A stretch of 26,149 nucleotides of DNA, taken from positions 1 through 26,149 of the forward strand of contig JBJOGS010000056.1 of NCBI GenBank assembly GCA_046048095.1. The letters are read 5' to 3'. Under the pieces are notes generated by a model. The model ran no database searches. It saw only the letters and a program-made list of their open reading frames with translations, and was not told the origin of the DNA. Shown here piece by piece: positions 13,054-21,173 of this stretch (positions are counted from its first letter, which is position 1; each line of letters starts with the position of its first letter). The position numbers were made by a program, and so were the translations under genes. This DNA comes from UBA3478 sp046048095. GTDB lineage: Bacteria > Bacteroidota > Bacteroidia > Flavobacteriales > Flavobacteriaceae.

Positions 13054-15828
13054 TTAATTCAAGTGATTCCAGTGGATAAGAGCGTTCCAAAATAGTCCGC
13101 TATCGTGGTGATTTAGAAAGCGATTCAACGGATTGAAAGTGAATGAGATCACGCGTCCTTTTCCGTGAGGCACGTTGAATAGGGCGCCGTGACCAACGAT
13201 TTCATTTTCGTTTCGAACCATGCCCGAGCGCACGTATTTTCTTGCTTTCTCTTTGGATTTTTCAGCGGAACTGGGTTGCTGGTCTTTGGGCATACCCATG
13301 ATCTCTCCTTCGTAAGGAGCTTCGTCGCTTTGAGGATCGTCCCCGTATTGAAGCACCATGTAGTGGCGATCTCTAAGGGCGGTTTTTAAAAGCGGAGTGT
13401 TTCCTTTATACAAGTGGAATTTTTCGGGATAGCCATACAGTAGTGGGCTCTTTGATTGTCTAGCCTTGGCAGTTACAATAGACCCAGGGTGAAATAATTT
13501 TGAGGTGTTTTGACGACTGAGTTGTTTACCAATGCCGAGCTCTGCGACTATGGTAGAACTATTGTCTAGCGGGATGAGTATGCCTCCGGCTTCGACAAAT
13601 GCATTTAGCTCATGGATACCTTCAAATCCTGGTCCGCCCGTAATGTCTTCACTTGAGTCTGGCGTGCCATGTGCCTGAAAGGTGGACGTTTTGGTGAATG
13701 GCATCTGCCCGAAAGAGTTGTCCACGCCATGGATGAAAGAGGTGGCATCTCCGCGTTGATGAGGAATCACAATGACATCGAATTTTGAACGCAACTTTCC
13801 GGCTTTTAAATCGTCTTTGTCAATACTCGTGTACGGTATTTGACGCTGCTCTAAGGTGAAGCGCACCCAGCCTTCAGCCTGAGTGTCTGTCCAGCTGTGA
13901 AATACGGCGACCTTAGGCAGGCTAATGGCTCTTAGATCACTAGGTAGGGTCTGTGTTGCCTTGAGGTCTAATTCAAAATCAGCCGCTAACTTTTGGGCTT
14001 GTGAGGCCGTCAAACCGCTGAATACAATGGATCCTTCGGATAAGGTGTCATTGGCTAGAGCAAAAGGAAGGTCTGAGGTGTAGGCCTTTGCGTTTTTGCT
14101 GTATTGTTTTAATGCGTAAAGCGCAGATAGCGCCTTTGATTGAGCATTGTAGTCGAGCACATAATTAGTGGCCTCACCTGTCGCCTTGGCTTCGTAGCGT
14201 ACCTCTTCGGTGAGGAGTTCTAGTTCAGCAGGGCTATGAGTAAACGCTTCATTTTTTTCGACCTCTACCCCGTAGAGCATACTAAGGGTCCAGGCGATGG
14301 CATCGTAAGGCGGAAACTTCGCTTCTTTAGGATAGTTCTGCTCAGTGAGCAGGTCATAGGCTAACTTACTGTAGGGTTGATCGAGTTTGATGAGGTAAGA
14401 TCCGACTCCCTCACCTTCTACCACCTGATGCACCTCAATGCCTTGAGCGCGTAATTGATTAACTAAATAGGCCGCCATGGAGGGGTCACGCTGAGCCGCA
14501 GGAATGGTGAACTGTTTGATCTTGTTTTTTTCGGCAAACCGGGTGTTGTTGACTCCTTTCTGATAGAAATTTTTTAACAGCCCTTCGCGGTTATCGGCGG
14601 CATAGGTAAGCGAGGCCAATACTCCTGCTTGCATGTAGTTGGTGTTGTTTCGGGCAGACCAATTGACCATTCCAGACGCAGGGTCGGGTCGATACCACTC
14701 TCTTGAGGTCACATTGTCTCCAGCGTATTTGCTCTTGGTCAGGTCGCGCAGATAGGTGTTGGCTCCTGCGTTTCCGAAAGTCTCGTAGAAGCGCCCTACC
14801 GAATTGTGGGTATTGGCTACCCATACGCCATAGCCGGGCCACCATCCGTCATAAAAAGCCCAGTGAAATACTCCGGGGAGTCCTTGAGCGGCCAAGCTCG
14901 TCATTTCATAGTTCGCTATCGTCTGCCATTCGCCTACAGTAATCGGGTCTACATTTTCATTATAAGGCCCAGTACCCGTAGAGATATACAATAGCGGAAC
15001 AGATTCGTGTAGGTCGAGCATCACGTTCGGATGCCAGTCGTAATAGATCTTGAAGATCGTTTTAGTGATTGCCTGGGTGATTTGCAGTCCGTCGCGATTG
15101 TTGTCGTGAAACACGTATTTTCCCCAATACGGAGTAGAGCGCGGAAACCCATCCTCCCACTCGCTGCGGAACTTGGAGTATCTGTGGTACCAATCAACCT
15201 GCTTGTCGCGTCCGTCGGGTTCTGAAACCGGATTGATCAGCACGATCACATTTTCGCGAATGTGTTTAATGGCCTCTGAATCATCGGTTATAAGCCGATA
15301 AGCCAGTTCCATGAGCATCTCAGGAGACCCCATTTCGGTAGAATGCATTCCTCCGTTGAGGTAATACACACTTTTTCCGTTTTTGATCAGTTCTTCTGCG
15401 CGATCACTTGGCGTTTTTCTCGGATCAGCCAGCTCGGCGAGCATTGCTTTGTAGCTATCTGCATTGGTTAGGGTAGTTTCATTAGAGATCATCACTAGGT
15501 GAATGGCGCGGCCCTCTTCGCTGGTTCCCATTTGCTGAATCATAAGTCGATCAGAGGCCGCCGCTAAGGTTTGATAATAGCCATAAATCTCTGAGGTGTT
15601 GTGCATTACCCCAGGAGCGCCGATGATGGTTCCGAAGTGCTTGAGCGGAGAGGGAATCGTTGGGTGATCGATGATTTGTGCTACAGAAGCCGGATAAAAC
15701 CGCTCATCTGTGGTGAATGCTTTGATCTGCTCTTCGTAGGTAAGGTCGCGCTCTTGCGCCATTAGGGGTAGTAGGCTGCCTAAAACTAGAAGGCAAAAAG
15801 TATACAGTAGGATCAGTTTGTTGTTCAT
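13054..15828 (-). CDS. Secreted M14-family zinc carboxypeptidase-like protein (first of a tandem pair)
   Basis: A 924-residue protein with a signal peptide (LLVLGSLLPLMAQ, cut before Gln-like position). The M14 site reads His162 and Glu165 (GGMHSTEMG), EPDGRD with Arg207, DNNRDG with Arg245, zinc ligand His274 (LDLHESV) and the catalytic Glu349 (RFYETFG), so it should be active. As in the next gene, the peptidase domain (to about residue 420) is followed by a long C-terminal region with an amidotransferase-like fold (KFDVIVIPHQRGD, VEAGGILIPLDNS). The two proteins are paralogous in layout but clearly diverged, so the duplication is old. The two genes lie 17 bp apart, in one operon. A GATAAC-GA-GTTATC palindrome lies 26 bp upstream of the start. 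Confidence 0.9.
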   Translation of the reverse strand: MNNKLILLYTFCLLVLGSLLPLMAQERDLTYEEQIKAFTTDERFYPASVAQIIDHPTIPSPLKHFGTIIGAPGVMHNTSEIYGYYQTLAAASDRLMIQQMGTSEEGRAIHLVMISNETTLTNADSYKAMLAELADPRKTPSDRAEELIKNGKSVYYLNGGMHSTEMGSPEMLMELAYRLITDDSEAIKHIRENVIVLINPVSEPDGRDKQVDWYHRYSKFRSEWEDGFPRSTPYWGKYVFHDNNRDGLQITQAITKTIFKIYYDWHPNVMLDLHESVPLLYISTGTGPYNENVDPITVGEWQTIANYEMTSLAAQGLPGVFHWAFYDGWWPGYGVWVANTHNSVGRFYETFGNAGANTYLRDLTKSKYAGDNVTSREWYRPDPASGMVNWSARNNTNYMQAGVLASLTYAADNREGLLKNFYQKGVNNTRFAEKNKIKQFTIPAAQRDPSMAAYLVNQLRAQGIEVHQVVEGEGVGSYLIKLDQPYSKLAYDLLTEQNYPKEAKFPPYDAIAWTLSMLYGVEVEKNEAFTHSPAELELLTEEVRYEAKATGEATNYVLDYNAQSKALSALYALKQYSKNAKAYTSDLPFALANDTLSEGSIVFSGLTASQAQKLAADFELDLKATQTLPSDLRAISLPKVAVFHSWTDTQAEGWVRFTLEQRQIPYTSIDKDDLKAGKLRSKFDVIVIPHQRGDATSFIHGVDNSFGQMPFTKTSTFQAHGTPDSSEDITGGPGFEGIHELNAFVEAGGILIPLDNSSTIVAELGIGKQLSRQNTSKLFHPGSIVTAKARQSKSPLLYGYPEKFHLYKGNTPLLKTALRDRHYMVLQYGDDPQSDEAPYEGEIMGMPKDQQPSSAEKSKEKARKYVRSGMVRNENEIVGHGALFNVPHGKGRVISFTFNPLNRFLNHHDSGLFWNALIHWNHLN

Positions 15829-15853
15829 AAGTAGGTCAAATAAAGAAAGTCAA

Positions 15854-15867
15854 GATAACGAGTTATC
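15854..15867. promoter_or_regulatory. Inverted repeat upstream of the M14 peptidase pair
   Basis: GATAAC and GTTATC form a 6-bp inverted repeat with a 2-bp spacer in the 74-bp gap upstream of the M14 gene starting at 15828. Its minus-strand right half (TTATCTTG) also resembles a degenerate -7 box. Could be an operator; chance cannot be excluded. Confidence 0.3.
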
Positions 15868-15902
15868 CCACAAGTTGGATGGGTTTAACACTAAAGGGGT
15901 AG

Positions 15903-16610
15903 TTACTCTCTCAGGCTCCAGACTTCATAGATGGGTTCGCCGCGACTGCTGAGCCCTGAATGGTGCCAATCTTCGTCTATGAGTTCGTAGTTGAATGCTA
16001 AGGCTGCGCCAACCCTGCTTTTGTCTCTAGAAAAGAATTCGATATGTTCGGTGTAGGTTCCGTTTTCAGTGGTGTAACGCCCTCCGCCGGTGCCCATAAA
16101 TTGCTTTGTCTCTGTGTTATATGCTATCCATTGAAACCGTGTACCAGATAATATTTTCATCGTTTTTCTCGGTTGATCGGTAGATCTAGGCTCAAGCACC
16201 TCATCGCGCTTTCGCGCCGACATAAGCCATGCCCCAGCAAGAACGCCTGGAGCATTCGAATCGATCTGAGCAAACTCGAGATTCATCCCAGAAACTTTGT
16301 ATCCGTTTTCGCTTTGAACCACCTCAAAATGAAGGGTTTCACCTACTTGTTCAGGCTGTTCTGAGTCGAATTCTACGATTAAGCTCCAATGAGCACCATC
16401 AAAATCATAGGTTCCTCCAAGGGTTCGAATAAAATCCCCTTCAGTAGCACCAAACCAGCTAATAGATTGATAGCCAGACGAAACGATGCTGATCACGGTT
16501 ACTTCACCGAAGCGAGCATCTTGGGTTTTCGCTTGCCATGCACCTAATGGAGATTGTGCAGAAAGGCTAAGGCTTGTGAAAATGATTAAGGCAGAAATGA
16601 ATATCCGCAT
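15903..16610 (-). CDS. Secreted protein with two lipocalin-like (DUF4488-like) repeats
   Basis: A 235-residue exported protein when read from ATG 16610, where a signal peptide begins (MRIFISALIIFTSLSLSAQ); ATG 16628 adds six residues and is possible. A TATTTTG on the minus strand at 16640-16634 would place the transcript start close to 16628, which favours the shorter form. Two halves look alike: residues about 20-115 (LGAWQAKTQ... SISWFGATEGDF... GGTYDF... GETLHFEV) and 124-235 (LAGAWLMSARKR... FQWIAYNTETKQFMGTGGGRYT... VGAALAFNYEL). Each starts with L-x-G-A-W and has a 'W-x-A/G-x-N/T ... GG-x-Y' centre, as in small beta-barrel DUF4488-type proteins. It probably binds or shields a small ligand in the periplasm, but no ligand can be named. 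The M14 pair follows 74 bp downstream. Confidence 0.78.
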   Translation of the reverse strand: MRIFISALIIFTSLSLSAQSPLGAWQAKTQDARFGEVTVISIVSSGYQSISWFGATEGDFIRTLGGTYDFDGAHWSLIVEFDSEQPEQVGETLHFEVVQSENGYKVSGMNLEFAQIDSNAPGVLAGAWLMSARKRDEVLEPRSTDQPRKTMKILSGTRFQWIAYNTETKQFMGTGGGRYTTENGTYTEHIEFFSRDKSRVGAALAFNYELIDEDWHHSGLSSRGEPIYEVWSLRE

Positions 16611-16690
16611 AGGTTTGAATTTGGTCATGAGAATGTACAAAATAGTTAGCTTTAAAGAATCCTTATTGGGTTAGACCTAACTATTTCTTG

Positions 16691-17173
16691 ATGAAGCGGA
16701 TTCTAAATTCATTTTCGGCGCTAGTAGGCCTCACCATCGCAGTGTGGTTTTTATCGGCCCTGGCTATCTTATATTTCATTGATGATTGGGGTGCACGAGG
16801 AACATTCGGGGATCTTTTTGGCGCTGTTAATGCCTTGTTTTCTGGATTAGCTTTCGCGGGCTTGCTCTATTCTTTGCTTGAAAACAAGCGCCAGATAATG
16901 ACGCAGCAAGAAGAGCTGATGCTGAATCGCCAAGAACTTCTTAAAGCTAGAAAAATTCAAGAAAAAACCGAGAAGGCCATTGAAGCACAAGTAACCCAGA
17001 TGAAGAATACGGCTCGGTTAAGCGGATTAAATACGCTGGTGAATTACTTTACCGCCAAAATAAACGATGCTAGTAGCACAGAAGAAGAGATTCAGGCTGC
17101 CAAAGAAAAGCGTCGAGAGGCCATTCGTGAAATAGATCGTTTGATTAAATGGGCGAATGACGATGATATTTAA
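16691..17173 (+). CDS. Small membrane protein with coiled coil, similar to the start of putative AbiC-like proteins
   Basis: A 160-residue protein starting at ATG 16691 (a TTG one codon earlier is the only alternative). Two transmembrane segments are seen at about residues 9-29 and 43-63, joined by a loop with GTFGDLFGAVNALFSGLAFAGLLY, followed by a long charged helix likely to form a coiled coil (about 64-110) and a helical tail. The 'GD-F-GA-N-LFSGLAFAGL-Y' block plus coiled coil is shared with many bacterial hypothetical proteins and with the N-terminus of 'putative phage abortive infection' (PutAbiC-type) proteins, but the larger C-terminal part of those is missing. No defence genes surround it, so a defence role is not supported. 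It is divergent from the lipocalin-like gene and 26 bp from the phosphoesterase gene. Confidence 0.75.
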   Translation: MKRILNSFSALVGLTIAVWFLSALAILYFIDDWGARGTFGDLFGAVNALFSGLAFAGLLYSLLENKRQIMTQQEELMLNRQELLKARKIQEKTEKAIEAQVTQMKNTARLSGLNTLVNYFTAKINDASSTEEEIQAAKEKRREAIREIDRLIKWANDDDI

Positions 17174-17199
17174 GTATCTTTTAAAACTAAAAATTGACG

Positions 17200-18885
17200 A
17201 TGAGTAGTAGAAGATCTTTTCTCAAAAAATCAATTGCGGGTGGACTCGTTGGTGCATTACCTGTATCTGCTTTGGCCTCTTGTGCATCTGAGGATTCAGA
17301 AAAAAGCAAGAAGACGCAGATCTCTGATTCAAAAAACGGTAAGATTACTTTTTTGCAAACCACCGATGTACATTGTCAGTTGCACCAGCACGACGAGCTG
17401 TTTTGGGAAAATGAAGAGATTGTGTTTCGAAGAACTGGAGGATACGCACATTTGTCAACTGCCCTTAAACAACTCAAGGCTGAAAATCCAGAAAATACCA
17501 TCGTGATGGATACGGGTGATATGTTTCAGGGCTCTATGCTTTCAGTTCGAACAGAAGGAGACGCCTTTATACCCATTTTGAATGCGATGAATTACGACCT
17601 GTATCATCCCGGAAACTGGGAGGTCGTCTATTATAAAGACCGCATGCAGCACCTTTTGGGAGGGCTCAATGCGCCTAAGGTGTGTACCAATATGTATCAC
17701 GATTTGGGCGATGGAAAAAAAGGGGAGCTCATCTTTCAACCTTACCAGATTTATAACCGTTTAGGCGTGAAAATTGGTTTTCTGGGATACACCGATCACC
17801 TTGTTCCAAAGCGTCAATCGCCCCTTTATTCAAAGGGAATCGTTTATACGGAGGCCAAAGAAAATTTAAAGCATTATGTCGATGTGTTGCGCAATCAAGA
17901 AAAGTGTGACTTGGTGATCATCTTGTCGCATATGGGGCTTTCTCAGCAGATTGCTTTAGGGAATCACCCTGATTGTGAAGGGGTCGACTACATCTTTGGT
18001 GCAGACACCCATGAACGAGTGAGAAAGCCTATTCAGGCCAAATACACTAAGATTGTCGAGCCCGGAGCCTTTGGTTCGTTCGTTGGAAAACTAGAGATCG
18101 AAGTTAAGGATGGAAAAATGGGTGAGCATCACTATGAATTGGTTGAGGTAGATCCAAATCGCTTTGCGGCCGATCCAGAGATGGTGCAACTTGTCGAAGC
18201 ATTAGAAGCACCTCACAAAGAGGCAATTGAAACGGTAATAGGCTATTCTAAACAACCCCTGTATCGCTACTTCGTCGTTGAAAATACCATAGACACCATG
18301 ATCGTCGACGCACTTAAGTGGAAGATTAATGTCGATGTGGTGTTGTCAAATGGGTTCCGTTTTTGTCCTCCACGCGTGCCTGATGAAACCGGGTTGGTGC
18401 CAATTACTGAGGGCTATTTGTACGATATGTTACCCGTTGAGTCTACCGTTCGAACTGGAAAGGTTAGCGGAAAGCAGCTCTTAGCTTGGCTCGAAAAGGA
18501 GCTGCAAAATGTTTTTGCTAAAGATGCTTCAAAACGCTTCGGTGGATGGGTAGTTCGATTCAAAGGGATGAAAGTAGAATTCAAAGCTTTTGCAAAATTT
18601 GGTGAACGGGTGCAGCGCGTGGTAATCGCCGACGAACCCTTGGACCTAGACCGCGAATACACGATTTGTGCCTGTGAGCGCGAAGGAGATCCAGAGGATG
18701 TATTATGCCGTATGACTGGCGTTAAAGAAACCAAGAATACTGCGTATACCTTGCACGGAGTGGTAAAAGACTATCTGAAAGAATTTTCGCCTGTAGACCC
18801 GGTACTGCGTCACGACTCTAAGGTGTTGGATGCTCCGTTAACCCTATTATCTCAAGTTTCAGGGGTAGACTACAAGTTTGTGTAA
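17200..18885 (+). CDS. Tat-exported lipoprotein of the 5'-nucleotidase/SoxB metallophosphoesterase superfamily
   Basis: A 561-residue protein from ATG 17200; a TTG two codons upstream is less likely. The N-terminus SRRSFLKK is a twin-arginine motif and is followed by a hydrophobic stretch ending in LASC (Cys28), a lipobox, so the folded protein is exported by Tat and lipid-anchored. The metallophosphoesterase domain shows TTDVHCQ (Asp56, His58), DTGDMFQG (Asp107), GNWEV (Asn139), LSHMGL and GADTHERV. The 5_nucleotid_C domain covers about 350-540 (NTIDTMIVDALKW, VLSNGFRF, YLYDMLPVEST, VRTGKVSGKQLLAWLE). Two signature positions differ from 5'-nucleotidases: GNHE is GNWE and GGHTH is GADTH. SoxB-type thiosulfohydrolases belong to this superfamily, but no other sox genes lie nearby. 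Nucleotide or other phosphoester hydrolysis in the periplasm is the general expectation; the substrate is unproven. Confidence 0.88.
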   Translation: MSSRRSFLKKSIAGGLVGALPVSALASCASEDSEKSKKTQISDSKNGKITFLQTTDVHCQLHQHDELFWENEEIVFRRTGGYAHLSTALKQLKAENPENTIVMDTGDMFQGSMLSVRTEGDAFIPILNAMNYDLYHPGNWEVVYYKDRMQHLLGGLNAPKVCTNMYHDLGDGKKGELIFQPYQIYNRLGVKIGFLGYTDHLVPKRQSPLYSKGIVYTEAKENLKHYVDVLRNQEKCDLVIILSHMGLSQQIALGNHPDCEGVDYIFGADTHERVRKPIQAKYTKIVEPGAFGSFVGKLEIEVKDGKMGEHHYELVEVDPNRFAADPEMVQLVEALEAPHKEAIETVIGYSKQPLYRYFVVENTIDTMIVDALKWKINVDVVLSNGFRFCPPRVPDETGLVPITEGYLYDMLPVESTVRTGKVSGKQLLAWLEKELQNVFAKDASKRFGGWVVRFKGMKVEFKAFAKFGERVQRVVIADEPLDLDREYTICACEREGDPEDVLCRMTGVKETKNTAYTLHGVVKDYLKEFSPVDPVLRHDSKVLDAPLTLLSQVSGVDYKFV

Positions 18886-18957
18886 CGTTCAATTCATTTG
18901 TTTCTTTGACCTGTCGAATTTCTTTTGGTGACGATAGGTAAATGAAATCAAAGAATC

Positions 18958-19848
18958 ATGAAATACGCGCTTTTTGGAGCTCTTTGCACGTTTCTGTTTA
19001 ACACGGTTCAAGCCCAAACGTTGGATAGTCTTCAAGTGAATAAAACTGCAACTTGGGGAGTGAATTTTGCGAATGTGGGTCTATCTAATTGGACGGCCGG
19101 GGGTGAAAGCTCGGTAGCCCTAGGTACTGTCTTTAATGCCAAAATCGTTCGAAAGGAGAATTTTGGCACTTGGACGAGTCAGTTCGATTTTGCACTTGGG
19201 GGAGCCCGTGTAGGCGATAAGAACTTCAGAAAAACAGATGACAACATTATTCTGCAATCGAAGTACACGAAGAAGTTCAGCGATAAATTCAGGTCTGCGG
19301 CCATCGCAATATTCAGGACTCAATTATTGAATGGTCTAGTTTACAAGGCTGACCCTGAGAATCCCGATGAATTTTTGAAGAATAAAATCTCAGGCCTCTT
19401 ATCGCCCGGATACCTTTCGCTTAACCTAGGTTTTGATTATGAGCCCGGAGACTTTATGAGTATTTCTTTTGCCCCTACCTCTGGAAAATTTACCATAGTG
19501 ACAGACCGCGAACTGTCTGAGGCAGGTGCTTTTGGAGTTGAAAAGGGTAAAAATTCGCGTTCAGAGCTTGGGGTCAATCTATTAGTTGCTGTGGATCTCA
19601 ATCTCATGGAAAACATGAATTTGAAAAGTAGTCTCAACCTGTTCACGAATTACGGCACTTTTGGCACCATTGATACGAACTGGGAGAACCTGATCGTGAT
19701 GAAGGTGAACAAGTACTTCAATGCCAGTTTAGGAACGCAATTGATTTACGATAAAGACATTCTCATTACCAAAGACGACGGAAGTCTAGGTAACGCCGTG
19801 CAATTCAAGCATGTGCTCAATTTTGGGTTCAACTTTGCGCTGTATTAG
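18958..19848 (+). CDS. DUF3078 outer-membrane beta-barrel-like protein
   Basis: A 296-residue exported protein. A signal peptide (MKYALFGALCTFLFNTVQAQ, cut before Gln) precedes TATWGVNFANVGLSNWTAGGESS, the typical opening of DUF3078 proteins, then alternating amphipathic strands (FGTWTSQFDFALGGAR, LSLNLGFDYEPGDFMSISFAP, NASLGTQLIYDKD) and a C-terminal strand ending FGFNFALY, with an aromatic near the end as in outer-membrane barrels. Length is usual for the family. Function is unknown; a surface or porin-like role is inferred from fold. It follows the phosphoesterase by 72 bp and converges on kynU with 44 bp between the stops, with no strong terminator seen. Confidence 0.88.
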   Translation: MKYALFGALCTFLFNTVQAQTLDSLQVNKTATWGVNFANVGLSNWTAGGESSVALGTVFNAKIVRKENFGTWTSQFDFALGGARVGDKNFRKTDDNIILQSKYTKKFSDKFRSAAIAIFRTQLLNGLVYKADPENPDEFLKNKISGLLSPGYLSLNLGFDYEPGDFMSISFAPTSGKFTIVTDRELSEAGAFGVEKGKNSRSELGVNLLVAVDLNLMENMNLKSSLNLFTNYGTFGTIDTNWENLIVMKVNKYFNASLGTQLIYDKDILITKDDGSLGNAVQFKHVLNFGFNFALY

Positions 19849-19892
19849 TTTTGTTTCTTCTGAATTGATTTAAAGAAAGACAGCTGTGCGTT

Positions 19893-21173
19893 CTAGGTGA
19901 CCATTGGGCGCTTTCCATCATGAACAAGGTATTCATTTTCTGAGACGATCTCTTTAAGTCGTTGCACGGTTTTCCAGAGGTCGATGTAGCGTGTATATAG
20001 CGGTGCCAGACCCAGCCGAATATAGCGATCTGGTCTAAAATCGACTACGATTCTAGGTTGGTCTTTAGTAGGCTGATGAAGACACTGGCAAATGCGCCAT
20101 GATTCTGGGTGAGAAAGGGTAACGTGTGAGCCGCGCTCTTCAGCATTCGAGGGGCTTTCTATGGTATATCCGACCTCTAACAGTTGATCTTGAATGAGCG
20201 CTAAAAGATATTCACCCAGGCCCACGCTTTTATTTCGAATATTGGCTATGCCTGCTTCTAAGCACAGATCAATGCCTGGTTCCATAGCCGCTAATGAAAG
20301 AATTTGAGGGGTTCCGGCGCTGAATTTCTCTAGGGTGGCAGATGGACTATAGTCAAATGAAAATTCAAAGGGTCTTGCATGCCCAAACCACCCTTGTATA
20401 GGGGCGTTTAGCGCAGGGATGAGCGACTCATCTACATACAAAAAAGAAGGGGAACCCGGACCGCCGTTGAGGTATTTGTAGGTGCAACCCACAGCAATTA
20501 GTGTGTTCGATTTTTTCAGGTCTAAGTTTATGGCGCCGACAGCGTGGCTGAGATCCCAAACGATCACAGAATTATTGGCCTTGGCAAAGGCGTTAAGCTC
20601 TTCAAGAGGGTAGAGGTAGGCACTTTTATAACTCACCAAACTTAAACAAAAGATACCTTGTTGACTCCGCATGGTCTTTTTCAGTGCATCTATATCAGCT
20701 ACTAGGTCACTTGAATAGCGAACCATTGCCGGTTTTTCAATAGAGAGTGTGGTGCTGATGCCTTCAAGGATGTAGTTGTCGGTCGGAAAGTTTAGCGAAT
20801 CTGTAATCAGGCGTTTAGGATACCTCTCAGATTGAGCTAACGCCAGTACTACTTTGTAGAGATTTACTGAGGTTGATTCTCCAACGATCACTTCTTCTTG
20901 GCTGACTTTTAGAAGTTGTGCCAGTTTAGCAGAAATGCGTTTGGGTAGTGCTAACCAATGCGCATTCCAGCTGCTGATTAACTGCTGTGCCCATTGATTG
21001 TCAACCACTTGGTTGAGCACTTCTTTGACCTGTTTGGGCTGTTTTCCGAGCGAATTTCCGTCGAGATAGATCTCGTTCACATTGTGGTGAAAGCAGTTAC
21101 GAAACGGGGCTAACGAATCGGTAGTGTCAAGTTCTTGTGCAAAAGATAGTGCTGTTTGAGGTGACTTACTCAT
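19893..21173 (-). CDS. kynU: Kynureninase
   Basis: A 426-residue PLP enzyme that cleaves L-kynurenine (or 3-hydroxykynurenine) to anthranilate (or 3-hydroxyanthranilate) plus alanine in the cytoplasm. The start is ATG 21173; the open frame extends further upstream but there it only overlaps the SGNH gene. Visible motifs are YLDGNSLG (36-43), GESTSVNLYK, the PLP-ring Asp in WDLSHAVGA (Asp207) and the Schiff-base lysine in CTYKYLNGGPGSP (Lys233). Length is normal. The start overlaps the SGNH hydrolase end by 8 bp (ATGAGTAA), so translation is coupled. No kmo, tdo or formamidase gene is nearby. Use in tryptophan breakdown rather than NAD synthesis is likely, as the aspartate route (nadABC) is also encoded. 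Confidence 0.95.
   Translation of the reverse strand: MSKSPQTALSFAQELDTTDSLAPFRNCFHHNVNEIYLDGNSLGKQPKQVKEVLNQVVDNQWAQQLISSWNAHWLALPKRISAKLAQLLKVSQEEVIVGESTSVNLYKVVLALAQSERYPKRLITDSLNFPTDNYILEGISTTLSIEKPAMVRYSSDLVADIDALKKTMRSQQGIFCLSLVSYKSAYLYPLEELNAFAKANNSVIVWDLSHAVGAINLDLKKSNTLIAVGCTYKYLNGGPGSPSFLYVDESLIPALNAPIQGWFGHARPFEFSFDYSPSATLEKFSAGTPQILSLAAMEPGIDLCLEAGIANIRNKSVGLGEYLLALIQDQLLEVGYTIESPSNAEERGSHVTLSHPESWRICQCLHQPTKDQPRIVVDFRPDRYIRLGLAPLYTRYIDLWKTVQRLKEIVSENEYLVHDGKRPMVT

Noticed and set aside
13037..13090. Upstream extension of the second M14 protein
   Set aside because: It overlaps the 3' end of the preceding gene, and the signal peptide begins at the ATG at 13036.
16691..19848. A phage-defence module starting with the AbiC-like membrane protein
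   Set aside because: The neighbours are a phosphoesterase and an outer-membrane protein, with no nuclease, toxin, reverse transcriptase or other defence gene.
19849..19892. Terminator between DUF3078 and kynU
   Set aside because: Only a 6-bp TTTCTT/AAGAAA stem with a 13-nt loop is present, too weak to call.
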